Under the pieces are notes generated by a model, which saw nothing but the letters and a program-made list of their open reading frames with translations, was not told where the DNA came from and did not search any database. From JANNHP01 sp031404455 (GTDB taxonomy: Bacteria > Planctomycetota > JAJSAM01 > JAJVHW01): a stretch of DNA of 30,960 nucleotides. The stretch spans positions 1 through 30,960 of the forward strand of contig JANNHP010000364.1 of NCBI GenBank assembly GCA_031404455.1. The letters run 5' to 3'. The stretch's first letter is position 1; every line of letters starts with the position of its first letter. The position numbers and the translations under genes were made by a program. This document shows positions 1 to 7,525 of this stretch, in pieces.

Positions 1-275
1 CGCACGGCGTGCGAATCCCCTATCTTGATGTGAGGGGTTCCCGTGGACGGCCGGTGGCCGTCCGAGGGACCGGGATCCGGACGCCTCGCGCGACAGAGCC
101 GCGCACGGCGTGCGAATCCCCTGTTTCGATGCGAGGGGTTCCCGTGGACGGCCGCAGGCCGTCCGAGGGACCGGGATACGTTCGCCGAGCCGGTGCTCGC
201 CGCGCTGTGCGCGGCTGCGCTCCCGCTCGACGATCGAATCCCCATTTTCGATGTGTCGGCCGTTGGCCGACCGAT
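1..275. repeat. Three tandem hairpin-bearing intergenic repeat units
   Basis: Two units are clear direct repeats with a 101-base period (starting at 1 and 102), and a third, more diverged unit follows. Each contains GAATCCCC (13-20, 114-121, 236-243). Each then has a perfect hairpin with a three-base loop: GGACGGCC/GGCCGTCC at 45-63 and 146-164, and GTCGGCC/GGCCGAC at 255-271. The loops differ (GGT, GCA, GTT) while the stems stay paired, so the structure seems to matter more than the sequence. Units 1 and 2 also carry a GGTTCCC/GGGACC outer stem and a small CGCAC/GTGCG hairpin. No coding sequence is credible here. They resemble REP/BIME-like intergenic elements; the left edge is cut by the window. 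Confidence 0.75.
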
Positions 276-285
276 TCCCAACAGC

Positions 286-375
286 GGAGGGATGCCGGAG
301 TGGTCGAACGGGCGCGCTTGGAAAGCGCGTGTACGGGAAACCGTACCTAGGGTCCGAATCCCTATCCCTCCGCCA
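286..375 (+). tRNA. tRNA-Ser(GGA)
   Basis: The gene folds into a complete class II tRNA. The acceptor stem is GGAGGGA (286-292) with TCCCTCC (365-371), then discriminator G372 and an encoded CCA (373-375). The anticodon stem CGCGC/GCGCG encloses the loop TTGGAAA (318-324), giving anticodon GGA at 320-322, which reads UCC and UCU. The long variable arm is a six-base-pair stem GTACGG/CCGTAC capped by GAAA, as expected for serine. The T stem TAGGG/CCCTA is perfect, but its loop reads TCCGAAT, so position 55 is C rather than the near-universal U. The gene lies directly upstream of the SRP RNA, as in Bacillus and other bacteria. Confidence 0.95.
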
Positions 376-409
376 ACGGGAACCGTAGACAGGTCGCACA
401 GTCACTGAA

Positions 410-527
410 GCGCGTGGGGCGGAACCGCCGCCTGCGACGGACGGCCGTGAAACGGGTCAGGCCCTGACGGGAGCAGCCCTCAGCGATCACCGGCCGGGTG
501 TAGGACCGGCGGGGAAGCCCCGCGCGT
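410..527 (+). ncRNA. ffs: Bacterial small SRP RNA (4.5S/6S-like)
   Basis: This is the RNA scaffold of the signal recognition particle, which binds Ffh and targets membrane proteins co-translationally. The signature helix-8 core is present around 464-479: GGTCAGG opposite GGGAGCAGCC, forming the symmetric and asymmetric loops that bind the Ffh M domain. Stems seen outward are CGGCC-GTGA (453-461) with TCAC-c-GGCCG (487-496), CCGCCG (425-430) with CGGCGG (507-512), and GGGGC (416-420) with GCCCC (517-521). The apical tetraloop is TGAC, fitting the URRC class rather than the commoner GGAA. The ends are approximate (within about 5 bases). Its place just upstream of dnaX is a conserved bacterial arrangement. 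Confidence 0.92.
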
Positions 528-681
528 ACCGCTGACCCGTGCCGAGACGGCGGAGCCGGCTCGGCCACGCCCCCCGCCCGTCACGGGAGCGCGCGGAGCG
601 ACGCGAGCCGGTTCGTCCGCGGAGGGCGCGGGGCGCCGCTTTCCCGCGCGCTCGCCCCTCCACGGACGTCCGCCCGCGCCG

Positions 682-694
682 TAGCATGCGGCCC
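682..694 (+). promoter_or_regulatory. Leaderless-type -10 element of dnaX
   Basis: TAGCAT (682-687) is followed by seven bases and then GTG (695). This is the geometry of a leaderless promoter, where transcription starts at or next to the start codon. No Shine-Dalgarno sequence precedes GTG695, and no good -35 hexamer is visible. The same TAGCNT-N7-(A/G)TG layout precedes truA, ptsI and coaX. The stretch 528-681 contains nothing else that I can support. Confidence 0.5.
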
Positions 695-2514
695 GTGTCC
701 TACCAGGTCATCGCCAGGAAGTACCGCCCGCAGGGGTTCGACTCCGTCCTCGGACAGGAGGCGATCGCGAGAACGCTGCGCAACGCGATCTCGGCGGGGC
801 GCGTGGCGCACGCGTACATGTTCTGCGGGCCGAGGGGCGTCGGGAAGACTTCGATGGCGCGCATCCTCGCGCGCGCGCTGAACTGCATGACCGCGACGGC
901 GCCGACGACCGACCCGTGCGGCACGTGCGACCTCTGCGTGCGCGCGGCGCGCGGCGAGGACCTCGACGTCCTCGAGATCGACGCCGCCTCGAACCGCAAG
1001 GTGGACGACGCCCGCGCGCTCATCGCCGGCGTGTCGTTCCACCCGACGCGCGCGCGCGCTTCAAGGTCTACGTCGTGGACGAGGTCCACATGCTGACGAC
1101 GGAGGCCTTCAACGCGCTGCTCAAGACTCTCGAGGAGCCGCCCGCGCACGTGAAGTTCATCTTCGCCACGACCGACCCGCAGAAAGTTCCGGCGACGATC
1201 CTCTCGAGGTGCCAGCGCTTCGACTTCCGGCCCGTCCCGGACAAGGACATCGTCCGCTCGCTGCGGCAGATCTGCATCGACGAGAACCTCGTCGCCGACG
1301 AGGAGGCGCTCGTCGCGATCGCGCGGGCGTCGTCGGGCGGGATGCGCGACGCGCAGTCGACGCTCGACCAGCTCGGCACGCTCGGCGCGGGCAAGGTGCT
1401 GATCGACGACCTGCACGCGCTCCTCGGCACCGTGTCGGCCGACCGGATGCGGCATCTCTTCGACGCGCTCGCTCTCGGCGACGCGAAGGCGGCACTCGCC
1501 GAGGCGGGGGAGATCCTCGACGCGGGCACCGACCCGGCGGAACTGCTCCGCCAGTGTCTGCGTCACGCGCACGACCTGATGATTGCGAAGGCGCTCGGCC
1601 CGCGCGGCGAGGGCGAGTCCGAACTGCGGCGCGCGCTCGACGCGCAGGCGAAGGTGTTCGGCGAGGCGACGCTCGTCCACTGCGTGACGATCTTCGGCGA
1701 GGCGCTGAAGAACTCGAAGCTGCTCGGAGAGTCGCGGCTCTTCGCCGAGACCGCGCTCGCGCGCCTCGCCGGACACCGCGACATGCGCTTCCTCGACCAG
1801 ATGGTGCGCGAGGTGCAGTCCCTCGAACGCCGTCTCGCGGCCGGCGGCGCCGCGACGCCCGCCGCGCCGCCGTCTCGCGTTGCCGCGCCCATCGAGCGCG
1901 CTGCGGCTCCGGTCGAGCGCACCTTCCCAGCCGGCGTCGCCGAGCGCCCGGTCGCCGCGAGCGAGCCCGCGGCGCCGGCAGAGTCGCCGCCGCCCGCGAC
2001 GGAGACGGCTCCGGCGTCCCCCGGGATCGACCTCACGCTCGACGCGATCCGCGGCCGATGGAACGACGTGCTCGAGGCTTCGCGCTCCGCCGGATCCCGA
2101 CTGCGCACGGCGCTCGCCGCGGCGACGATCGAGGGACTGCGGGGCGAGGCACTCGTCCTCGGCTTCACTCCCGACGCGTCGTTCCACCGCTCCGCGCTGA
2201 CCGCGCCGGACACCCGCGAGACCGTCGCGGCCCTGCTCGAGACCGTCTTCGGCAGGCGCCTGCGGTTCGAGACGACCGAGATTGCGAAGGATCCGGCGGC
2301 CGCGGCACCCGCGGCCGAGGCGTCGCGCCGGGCCGAGCAGCAGGGCGAACGGCTGACCGCCGCCGAGCGCGCGTCGGCTGAGCAGGCGCCGATCACGCGC
2401 CTCGTCGAGAAAGAGCTGAAGGCCCGCATCGTCCACATGGAACGCACGTCCGAGCGCGGCGCGGCGGCTCCTGCACGTTCCGGCGAACTGGCGGATCCCT
2501 CGCGGCAGGACTAG
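695..2514 (+). CDS. dnaX: DNA polymerase III subunit tau/gamma, with a reading-frame break
   Basis: This is the clamp-loader ATPase that loads the sliding clamp and couples the replisome. Translation from GTG695 gives VSYQVIARKYRP, where the family normally begins MSYQV. Visible are Walker A GPRGVGKTS (45-53), the zinc cysteines C64, C75, C78 and C81, Walker B VYVVDE (about 124-129), sensor 1 ATTD and the arginine finger SRC (170-172). A GGMRDA sensor-2 region and a C-terminal tau-like domain ending in LVLGF follow. The frame breaks at the CG tract 1047-1059: 11 bases separate ACG from TTC where 9 would restore PTRARFKVYVVDE. A two-base surplus therefore splits the gene just before Walker B. 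Corrected, it encodes about 605 residues, a normal length. The gene is essential in bacteria, so a sequencing or assembly error is likeliest. An ATG at 686 lies inside the proposed -10 element and is a less likely start. Confidence 0.93.
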
Positions 2515-2553
2515 ACCAAGAGACGCGAACGGCAATCCGAGGAGCGAACCGAC

Positions 2554-2874
2554 ATGTCGAAGGACCAGCTCAACCCCCAGCTCTTCAAGCAGGCGCAGTC
2601 GATTCAGCGCAACCTCCTGAAGCTCCGCGAGGACATGAAGGAGCGCGTCGTCGAGGGCGCCGCGGGCGGGGGACTCGTCACCGCGTTCACGAACGGCAAC
2701 GGCGAGCTCGTGAAGATCACCATCAAGCCCGAGGCGGTCGACCCGAAGGACGTCGCGATGCTCGAGGACCTGATCGTGGCGGCGGTCACGAAGGCGCAGG
2801 AGGAGAGCCAGGCCCTCCAGCAGTCCGAGATGTCGAAGGTCACCGGCGGCCTCTCGCTGCCGGGACTCTTCTAG
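2554..2874 (+). CDS. ebfC: YbaB/EbfC family nucleoid-associated protein
   Basis: A small dimeric DNA-binding protein of 106 residues, the usual family size. Known homologues bind DNA as tweezer-shaped dimers and affect nucleoid organisation. The central GGGLVTAFTNGNGELVKITI strand region followed by P-x-x-V-D-P and a helical C-terminus matches the family, as does the terminal LPGLF. A GGAG ribosome-binding sequence at 2539-2543 precedes ATG2554. It sits between dnaX and recR, the position in which it is found across bacteria, and is probably co-transcribed with both. Confidence 0.93.
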   Translation: MSKDQLNPQLFKQAQSIQRNLLKLREDMKERVVEGAAGGGLVTAFTNGNGELVKITIKPEAVDPKDVAMLEDLIVAAVTKAQEESQALQQSEMSKVTGGLSLPGLF

Positions 2875-2895
2875 GCTGCGCGTGCGGACCACCGC

Positions 2896-3540
2896 GTGAC
2901 CTCCTACGGCGAATCGGTCGACCGGCTGCTCGGGGAGCTCGCGAAGCTGCCCGGCGTCGGCAGGAAGACCGCCGAGCGGCTCGCGCACCACATCCTCAGG
3001 ACGCCGACCGAGGAGGCGATGAAGCTCGCCGTCGCCATCCGCGACGTGAAGCGCAACACGCGCTCCTGCTCGCGCTGCGCGAACGTCACCGAGAGCGATC
3101 CGTGTTCGATCTGCTCCGACCAGGGCCGCGACCAGCACGCCGTCTGCGTCGTCGAGCAACCCCGCGACGTCGTCGCCATCGAGGAGGCCTCGGTCTGGCG
3201 CGGCGTCTATCACGTCCTCGGCGGCCGCGTGTCGCCGCTCGACGGCGTCTCCTCCGAGGACCTGACGATCGGCCGGCTGGTCGAGCGCGTGAGGGACGAG
3301 GCCGTGCGTGAGGTGGTCCTCGCGACGAGCCCCGACCTCGAGGGCGACGGCACGGCCCTCTACGTGGAGCGGGCGCTTGCCGCGAGCGGTGCGACCGTCT
3401 CGCGCATCGCCCGGGGCATCCCGACGGGCTACGCCCTCGAGAACTCCTCGGCCGCCATGCTCCAGGACGCGTTCCAGGGCCGTGTACATTCGAGGCAGGG
3501 CCCGTCGGCGTCCGATGAGAGTCCGAAGGACCGGAGGTAA
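2896..3540 (+). CDS. recR: Recombination mediator RecR
   Basis: RecR works with RecO, and in many species RecF, to load RecA on gapped DNA. The 214-residue product has the expected order: an N-terminal helix-hairpin-helix with LPGVGRKTAERLAHHIL (18-34), a four-cysteine zinc finger (C58, C61, C70, C73), then a Toprim domain starting at VCVVEQPRDVVAIE. The Toprim continues through YHVLGG and ends in a Walker-B-like LATSPDLEGD region. The start is GTG2896, chosen because it gives the family-typical N-terminus; no strong Shine-Dalgarno sequence is visible. The gap to ebfC is 21 bases and the gap to rpoN only 11, so it is operonic with both. Confidence 0.95.
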   Translation: MTSYGESVDRLLGELAKLPGVGRKTAERLAHHILRTPTEEAMKLAVAIRDVKRNTRSCSRCANVTESDPCSICSDQGRDQHAVCVVEQPRDVVAIEEASVWRGVYHVLGGRVSPLDGVSSEDLTIGRLVERVRDEAVREVVLATSPDLEGDGTALYVERALAASGATVSRIARGIPTGYALENSSAAMLQDAFQGRVHSRQGPSASDESPKDRR

Positions 3541-3551
3541 CGACAGAAGTC

Positions 3552-5270
3552 ATGCGTCTCGAGATGGGCATGGACACGAGGCTGGCGCTCCAGCAGAAGC
3601 TGGTGCTCGCGCCCCAGATCCTGCAGTCCATCGAGATCCTGCAGATGACGAACACGAACCTCCTCGAGTTCGTGGAGGAACAGCTCCAGGAGAACGAGGC
3701 GCTCGAGCGCGACACGCCCGAAGACGCGCCGCCCGCCCCCGAGATCAAGGCCGATGGCGCCGCAGAGACGCCCGAGGACGACGGCCGCGGCGCGACCGAG
3801 GCCGACGCCGCGCCGACCTCCACCTACGAACCCGAGGAGTGGGACGAGCTCCGCTCGCGCCGCTACGACGGCGAGGACGGCGACAAGAAGTACGAGGCGC
3901 TGCAGAACTCGCCGGGCCGCGCCGGGACCGCCCAGGACATGCTTGCGGACCAGCTCCGCCTCCTCGACGCGCCGCCCCGCATCGCCGAGCTCGCGCGCAT
4001 CCTCGTCTACAACCTCGACGACGACGGCTACCTGCCCCCGCACGGCCTCGCCGGCGCGCTGCTCGAGGCGCTCGACTCGCAGGGCGGGCTCGCGAAGCCG
4101 CTGATCGACGTCGTCTCCTCGACGCTCGGCATCGCGGCGGTCAAGGTTCCCGAGTCGAAGCGCGGCGTCACGCCCGAGCAGATCGCCGAGGCGGGCGAGT
4201 CTCGAGACCGCGTGCTGCTCGACGCCCAGGACGTGCTCTCGCGCATCCTGCGCATCCGCGCGATGCCGGGCGGCGCAGAGATGACCCGCCGCGAGGTGCT
4301 GCTGCGTTATCCGCTGGTCGACGTGCTCGACCGGGAAGCGGGCGACTGGACGATCGAGGAGGCCCTCGAGGCGCTGAGGCTCGTTCAGCGGCTCGAGCCG
4401 CGCGGCGTCGGCGGTCGCACTCTCGAGGAGACGCTCGTCCTGCAGCTCGATCCCCTCGGGCTCACTCACCGCGAGCTGCGCGAGCTCATCGAGAACCACC
4501 TCGACGACCTCAAGAATAACCGGCTGCCGAAGGTCGCCAAGGAGATGAACTGCAGCGTCGACGACATCAAACTCCTCGTCGAGGAGCTGCACGACCTCGA
4601 CCTCCGGTTCAAGCCGGGCGCCCGGCTCGCGGAGGAGGCGGCGATGGCTGTCCACCCCGACGTGGTGGTGACCGAGGAGGGCGGCGAGTTCAAGGTCGAC
4701 CTCGTCAACTCCTACTTCCCCTCGCTGACCGTGAGCGCCGAGTTCGTGCAGGTGGCGAACGACAAGACCCAGCCGACGAAGATCCGCGACCACGCTCGCA
4801 AGCGCGTCGAGAGCGCGCGGTGGCTGATCGACGCCATCCAGCAGCGCCAGGCGACGCTGACGAAGGTCGCGCAGCGCATCTTCACGCACCAGCGGGAGTT
4901 CCTCGTCGGCGGCAAGACCGCCCTGCGCCCGCTCAAGATGCAGACGGTCGCCGACGAGCTCGGCATCCACGTCTCCACCGTCTCCCGGGCGATCGCCGAC
5001 AAGTGGGTCCAGACTCCGCAGGGCATCCACACGCTGAAGTCGTTCTTCGTCGGCGGCACCGAGAACGCGAGCGGCGAGGTCGAGTCGCGCGACAACGTGA
5101 AGGAGCGGGTGAAGGAGATCATCGACAAGGAGGACCCGGCGAGTCCGTTGTCCGACGACGACGTCGCGGACCGGCTGAAGTCGAAGGGCCTCGACGTCGC
5201 GCGGCGGACCGTCACGAAGTACAGGAAGCAGCTCGGCATCGCCTCCTCGCGCCAGCGCAAGTCGGTCTGA
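3552..5270 (+). CDS. rpoN: RNA polymerase sigma-54 factor
   Basis: The 572-residue alternative sigma factor directs RNA polymerase to -24/-12 promoters and needs an enhancer-binding AAA+ activator. Region I is seen at residues 10-52, glutamine-rich with LAPQILQSIEILQM. Region II is an acidic linker (about 54-95), followed by the core-binding region. The helix-turn-helix TVADELGIHVSTVSRAI lies near 463-490. The RpoN box near the C-terminus (550-558) reads ARRTVTKYR, one substitution from the consensus ARRTVAKYR. GGAGGT at 3533-3538 precedes ATG3552; an in-frame ATG at 3564 is an alternative. The downstream hpf, ptsN and ptsH genes reproduce the classic rpoN neighbourhood. A matching promoter site lies in this window at 25862-25877. 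Confidence 0.97.
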   Translation: MRLEMGMDTRLALQQKLVLAPQILQSIEILQMTNTNLLEFVEEQLQENEALERDTPEDAPPAPEIKADGAAETPEDDGRGATEADAAPTSTYEPEEWDELRSRRYDGEDGDKKYEALQNSPGRAGTAQDMLADQLRLLDAPPRIAELARILVYNLDDDGYLPPHGLAGALLEALDSQGGLAKPLIDVVSSTLGIAAVKVPESKRGVTPEQIAEAGESRDRVLLDAQDVLSRILRIRAMPGGAEMTRREVLLRYPLVDVLDREAGDWTIEEALEALRLVQRLEPRGVGGRTLEETLVLQLDPLGLTHRELRELIENHLDDLKNNRLPKVAKEMNCSVDDIKLLVEELHDLDLRFKPGARLAEEAAMAVHPDVVVTEEGGEFKVDLVNSYFPSLTVSAEFVQVANDKTQPTKIRDHARKRVESARWLIDAIQQRQATLTKVAQRIFTHQREFLVGGKTALRPLKMQTVADELGIHVSTVSRAIADKWVQTPQGIHTLKSFFVGGTENASGEVESRDNVKERVKEIIDKEDPASPLSDDDVADRLKSKGLDVARRTVTKYRKQLGIASSRQRKSV

Positions 5271-5310
5271 GCAACGTTCGGCGAACCTGGTCGAGACCAG
5301 GCCGAAGGCC

Positions 5311-5410
5311 TTCACCGCCAGACGCGGAGGAACCCAGGGCACAACGAGGGACCTCGTCTTGCACGTCGTGTTCTCGGCTCCCTCCGCGCCGCTGCGTCTC
5401 CGCGGTGAGA
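5311..5410. repeat. Imperfect 100-base inverted repeat downstream of rpoN
   Basis: The left arm TTCACCGCCAGACGCGGAGG (5311-5330) is the imperfect reverse complement of the right arm at 5378-5410, which contains GCTGCGTCTCCGCGGTGA. Between them is a smaller perfect hairpin, ACGAGG-GA-CCTCGT (5344-5357). A separate seven-base-pair hairpin CCTGGTC/GACCAGG lies at 5287-5302. No T-run follows, so it is not a classical intrinsic terminator. The whole gap between rpoN and truA is occupied by these structures and the truA promoter. Confidence 0.55.
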
Positions 5411-5449
5411 GTCGTGTCGTTGCCTTTGCCGCTCGACGGCGCGCGGCAC

Positions 5450-5462
5450 TAGCCTCCGCGGC
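5450..5462 (+). promoter_or_regulatory. Leaderless-type promoter of truA
   Basis: TAGCCT (5450-5455) is followed by exactly seven bases and GTG5463. A possible -35 element TTGCCG at 5426-5431 lies 18 bases upstream. No Shine-Dalgarno sequence precedes the GTG, which supports a leaderless message. Confidence 0.5.
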
Positions 5463-6317
5463 GTGACCGAGACTCCCGCCCGGAAGCTCGCCCGAGCGAT
5501 GCTGCAGCGCGACGCGCGGCGAGCACGGGCGAAGCCTCCGGGCGCCGTCCCGGAGCCGCGCCGGTTCCGCGCGGTCGTCGCCTACGACGGCACGGCGTAC
5601 GCAGGGTTCCAGCGCCAGCGCGAACGCGTCACGGTGCAGGAGATCCTCGAGGCGGCGATCGAGGAGGCGACGCGGCTGCCGACGATCGTCGGGCCCGCCG
5701 GGCGGACCGATTCCGGCGTCCACGCCGACGGTCAGGTCATCTCGTTCGATTCGCGGACGGCGCTGCCCGCGTCGGCGATCCGGCACCTGTTCCGGCACCT
5801 CCTGCCCGACGACGTCCGCGTGCTCTGCGTCGAGGAGGCGCCTCCGGGCTTCCACCCGCAGCTCCACGCCGTGCGGAAGCTCTACCGCTACACGATGTGC
5901 ACGGCGGCGATCGAGATGCCGCGCCTCAGGCGTGTGTTCTGGAACCTGGGCGGCCCGGTCGACCTCTCCGCGATGCGCGCCGGCGCGGCGCACCTCGTCG
6001 GGACGCACGATTTCCGAACCTTCCGGAGCGATCCGGGTCCGCGGCGGCGGGACGAGACGACCGTCCGGACGATCGAGTCGATCGAGCTCGGCGCCGACGG
6101 GGAGCTCGTCACGCTCGACGTCGTGGGGCCCGGGTTCCTCTACATGATGGTTCGCAACGTGACGTCCTCGCTCGTCGAGGTGGGCCGGGGTGCGAAGCCG
6201 CCCGGCTGGACCGCGGACGTCCTCGCGCGCCGCGACCGGAGCCTCGTTCCGCCGCCCTCGCCGGCGCACGGGCTCACGCTCGTCCGCGTCGAGTACGCCG
6301 ACGGGTTCGGGGCTTGA
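5463..6317 (+). CDS. truA: tRNA pseudouridine synthase A (TruA)
   Basis: TruA converts uridines 38-40 of the tRNA anticodon arm to pseudouridine. The 284-residue product carries YDGTAYAGFQRQ (41-52) and the catalytic motif GRTDSGVHADGQ, with the nucleophilic aspartate at D83 (D60 in E. coli). The core continues through LHAVRKLYRY and ends in FLYMMVRNV, typical of the family. About 33 residues of basic N-terminal extension precede the conserved core. The start is GTG5463, supported by the spacing of the upstream TAGCCT element. It interrupts the usual rpoN-hpf order. Confidence 0.95.
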   Translation: MTETPARKLARAMLQRDARRARAKPPGAVPEPRRFRAVVAYDGTAYAGFQRQRERVTVQEILEAAIEEATRLPTIVGPAGRTDSGVHADGQVISFDSRTALPASAIRHLFRHLLPDDVRVLCVEEAPPGFHPQLHAVRKLYRYTMCTAAIEMPRLRRVFWNLGGPVDLSAMRAGAAHLVGTHDFRTFRSDPGPRRRDETTVRTIESIELGADGELVTLDVVGPGFLYMMVRNVTSSLVEVGRGAKPPGWTADVLARRDRSLVPPPSPAHGLTLVRVEYADGFGA

Positions 6318-6340
6318 TCGGCGGGAGCTCGTCCTTGGAG

Positions 6341-6371
6341 TAGCATCCGCCGCGACACGAGAACCAGGAGG
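6341..6371 (+). promoter_or_regulatory. Probable -10 element and ribosome-binding site of hpf
   Basis: TAGCAT (6341-6346), followed by CCGCCGC, closely matches the elements before truA and ptsI. Here the start codon is 33 bases further on, and a clear Shine-Dalgarno AGGAGG occurs at 6366-6371, so this message would have a short leader. No convincing -35 hexamer is seen. Confidence 0.4.
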
Positions 6372-6379
6372 CGCGCAAC

Positions 6380-6740
6380 GTGGAAGTCCGTATCACCGGC
6401 CGTCACTCGCAGCTTGGCGACAAAGTGAGGTCCTACACCAGCGAGAAGCTCGAACCGCTCTCGCGGTACTACGACCGGACGCGTCTCCTCGAGGTCGTCT
6501 TCGACGAGACGGGACTCGGCTGGAAGATCGAGGTCATCGCCCCACCTGCAGCGCGGCAAGCCCCTGATCGCGACCGTGAAGCACAAGGACCCGCTCGCGG
6601 CGGTGGATCTCGCCCACGACAAGCTCGAGCGTCTCCTGACGCGCCAGAAGGAGAAGCACCGTTCGCGGCGCCTTCGCGATCCGTCCGACACCGCCGCCCC
6701 GGGAGTCTCGCGGGCAGCGCCGGGGACGAAGGAGGAGTAG
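6380..6740 (+). CDS. hpf: Ribosome hibernation-promoting factor, short form, with a frameshift
   Basis: HPF/RaiA-family proteins bind the 30S decoding centre in stationary phase and inactivate ribosomes, often by dimerisation. Translation from GTG6380 gives MEVRITGRHSQLGDKVRSY, the beta-alpha start of the fold, up to KIEVIA (residue 54). The frame is then lost at the C4 run 6540-6543. Removing one C restores AHLQRGKPLIATVKHKD followed by PLAAVDLAHDKLERLL, the expected second half, and a stop at 6738-6740. The corrected product has 119 residues with a basic tail and lacks the long-HPF C-terminal dimerisation domain. Read literally, the frame runs on into ptsN and creates an artefactual 280-residue fusion. 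A sequencing error or a real mutation are both possible. Confidence 0.87.
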
Positions 6741-6745
6741 CACCG

Positions 6746-7222
6746 GTGCCCGGCAAGAGACCCAGCAGCTACCTCGATCGGAAGCTCGTGTTCGTAGGCC
6801 TGCAGCCGGCCGAGCGCGACGTCGTCCTGCGCGAGTTCACGGACCGCCTCGTCGCGGCGGGCGTGTTCTCGGAGGCCGCCGGGACCACTGTGCTGAGAGC
6901 CGTGCTGAAGCGCGAACGCGTCGGGAGCACGGGCGTCGGACGCGGCATCGCGATCCCGCACGCGAAGACGTCCGCGGTGGAGGCGCCGGTCGTGGCGTTC
7001 GCGCGCGTCGCCGAGCCGATCCCGTACGGAGCGACCGACGGGGCCGACGTCCACAGCCTCTTCCTCGTCCTCTCGCCCGCCGAGGCGGCCGAGGAGCACA
7101 TCGCGATGCTCCGCTGGATCGCGTCCATCGCGCGCTCGGACTACTACTCGGCGGTCCTCAGGAACACCTCCGACCCCGACAGTCTCCACTCGCTCTTCCT
7201 CGAGACGGACGGTCAGGTCTAG
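6746..7222 (+). CDS. ptsN: PTS EIIA-like nitrogen regulatory protein (PtsN type)
   Basis: This is a phosphoacceptor EIIA domain of the PTS-Ntr, which regulates rather than transports. The 158-residue product has the active-site signature GRGIAIPHAK, with the phosphorylated histidine at H72. The fructose/mannitol-type EIIA fold follows (LFLVLSPAEAAEEHIAMLRWIA). I chose GTG6746 because AAGGAGG (6729-6735) lies ten bases upstream and the product then has the family length. That Shine-Dalgarno sequence overlaps the end of hpf. It is followed without a gap by ptsH and ptsI. No sugar permease gene is nearby, supporting a regulatory role. Confidence 0.9.
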   Translation: MPGKRPSSYLDRKLVFVGLQPAERDVVLREFTDRLVAAGVFSEAAGTTVLRAVLKRERVGSTGVGRGIAIPHAKTSAVEAPVVAFARVAEPIPYGATDGADVHSLFLVLSPAEAAEEHIAMLRWIASIARSDYYSAVLRNTSDPDSLHSLFLETDGQV

Positions 7223-7515
7223 TGGAGTCGAGCGCCGAGGTGACCATCGCCCACGCGCAGGGGATGCACCTCAGGCCCGCGACGGAGTTCGCGCGACTGG
7301 CCATGTCGACCGGCTGCGCCGTCCGCGTGCGCGCGGGGGACGCGGAGGCCAACGGCGCGAGCGTCCTCGAACTCGCGATGATGGCCGCAGGCGCCGGCAC
7401 GACGCTCGTCATCACCGCCGCGGGCGAGGGCTCCGACCGTGCGGTGGCCGCGCTCGTGGCGCTCGTGCGCAACGACTTCCGGACGGAAGTCGGCAAACCG
7501 CCGCCCGCTCCGTAG
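7222..7515 (+). CDS. ptsH: HPr-family phosphocarrier protein
   Basis: HPr relays phosphate from enzyme I to EIIA. The 97-residue protein contains GMHLRPATEFA, placing the phosphorylatable histidine at H16. The second signature, NGASVLELAMMAAG, places a serine at S48 where HPr kinase acts in other bacteria; no hprK gene is in the window. The GTG start at 7222 shares its first base with the ptsN stop codon, so the two are likely translationally coupled. As part of ptsN-ptsH-ptsI this is probably the NPr-type carrier of a nitrogen PTS. Confidence 0.92.
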   Translation: MESSAEVTIAHAQGMHLRPATEFARLAMSTGCAVRVRAGDAEANGASVLELAMMAAGAGTTLVITAAGEGSDRAVAALVALVRNDFRTEVGKPPPAP

Positions 7516-7525
7516 CTTCCGCCGC
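7513..7525 (+). promoter_or_regulatory. Leaderless-type -10 element of ptsI
   Basis: TAGCTT (7513-7518) plus seven bases leads exactly to ATG7526, the same layout as upstream of truA, dnaX and coaX. Its first three bases are also the ptsH stop codon, so coincidence cannot be excluded. No Shine-Dalgarno sequence precedes ptsI. Confidence 0.35.

Noticed and set aside
1..275. CRISPR array
   Set aside because: The repeat unit is about 100 bases with diverging copies, and no short identical repeats with unique spacers are seen.
539..694. Upstream extension of the dnaX frame
   Set aside because: The extra residues are arginine-rich and unlike the family. The conserved start and the TAGCAT element both place initiation at 695.
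1047..1060. Programmed frameshift producing a gamma subunit
   Set aside because: The site is before Walker B, has no A-rich slippery heptamer, and would truncate the ATPase itself.
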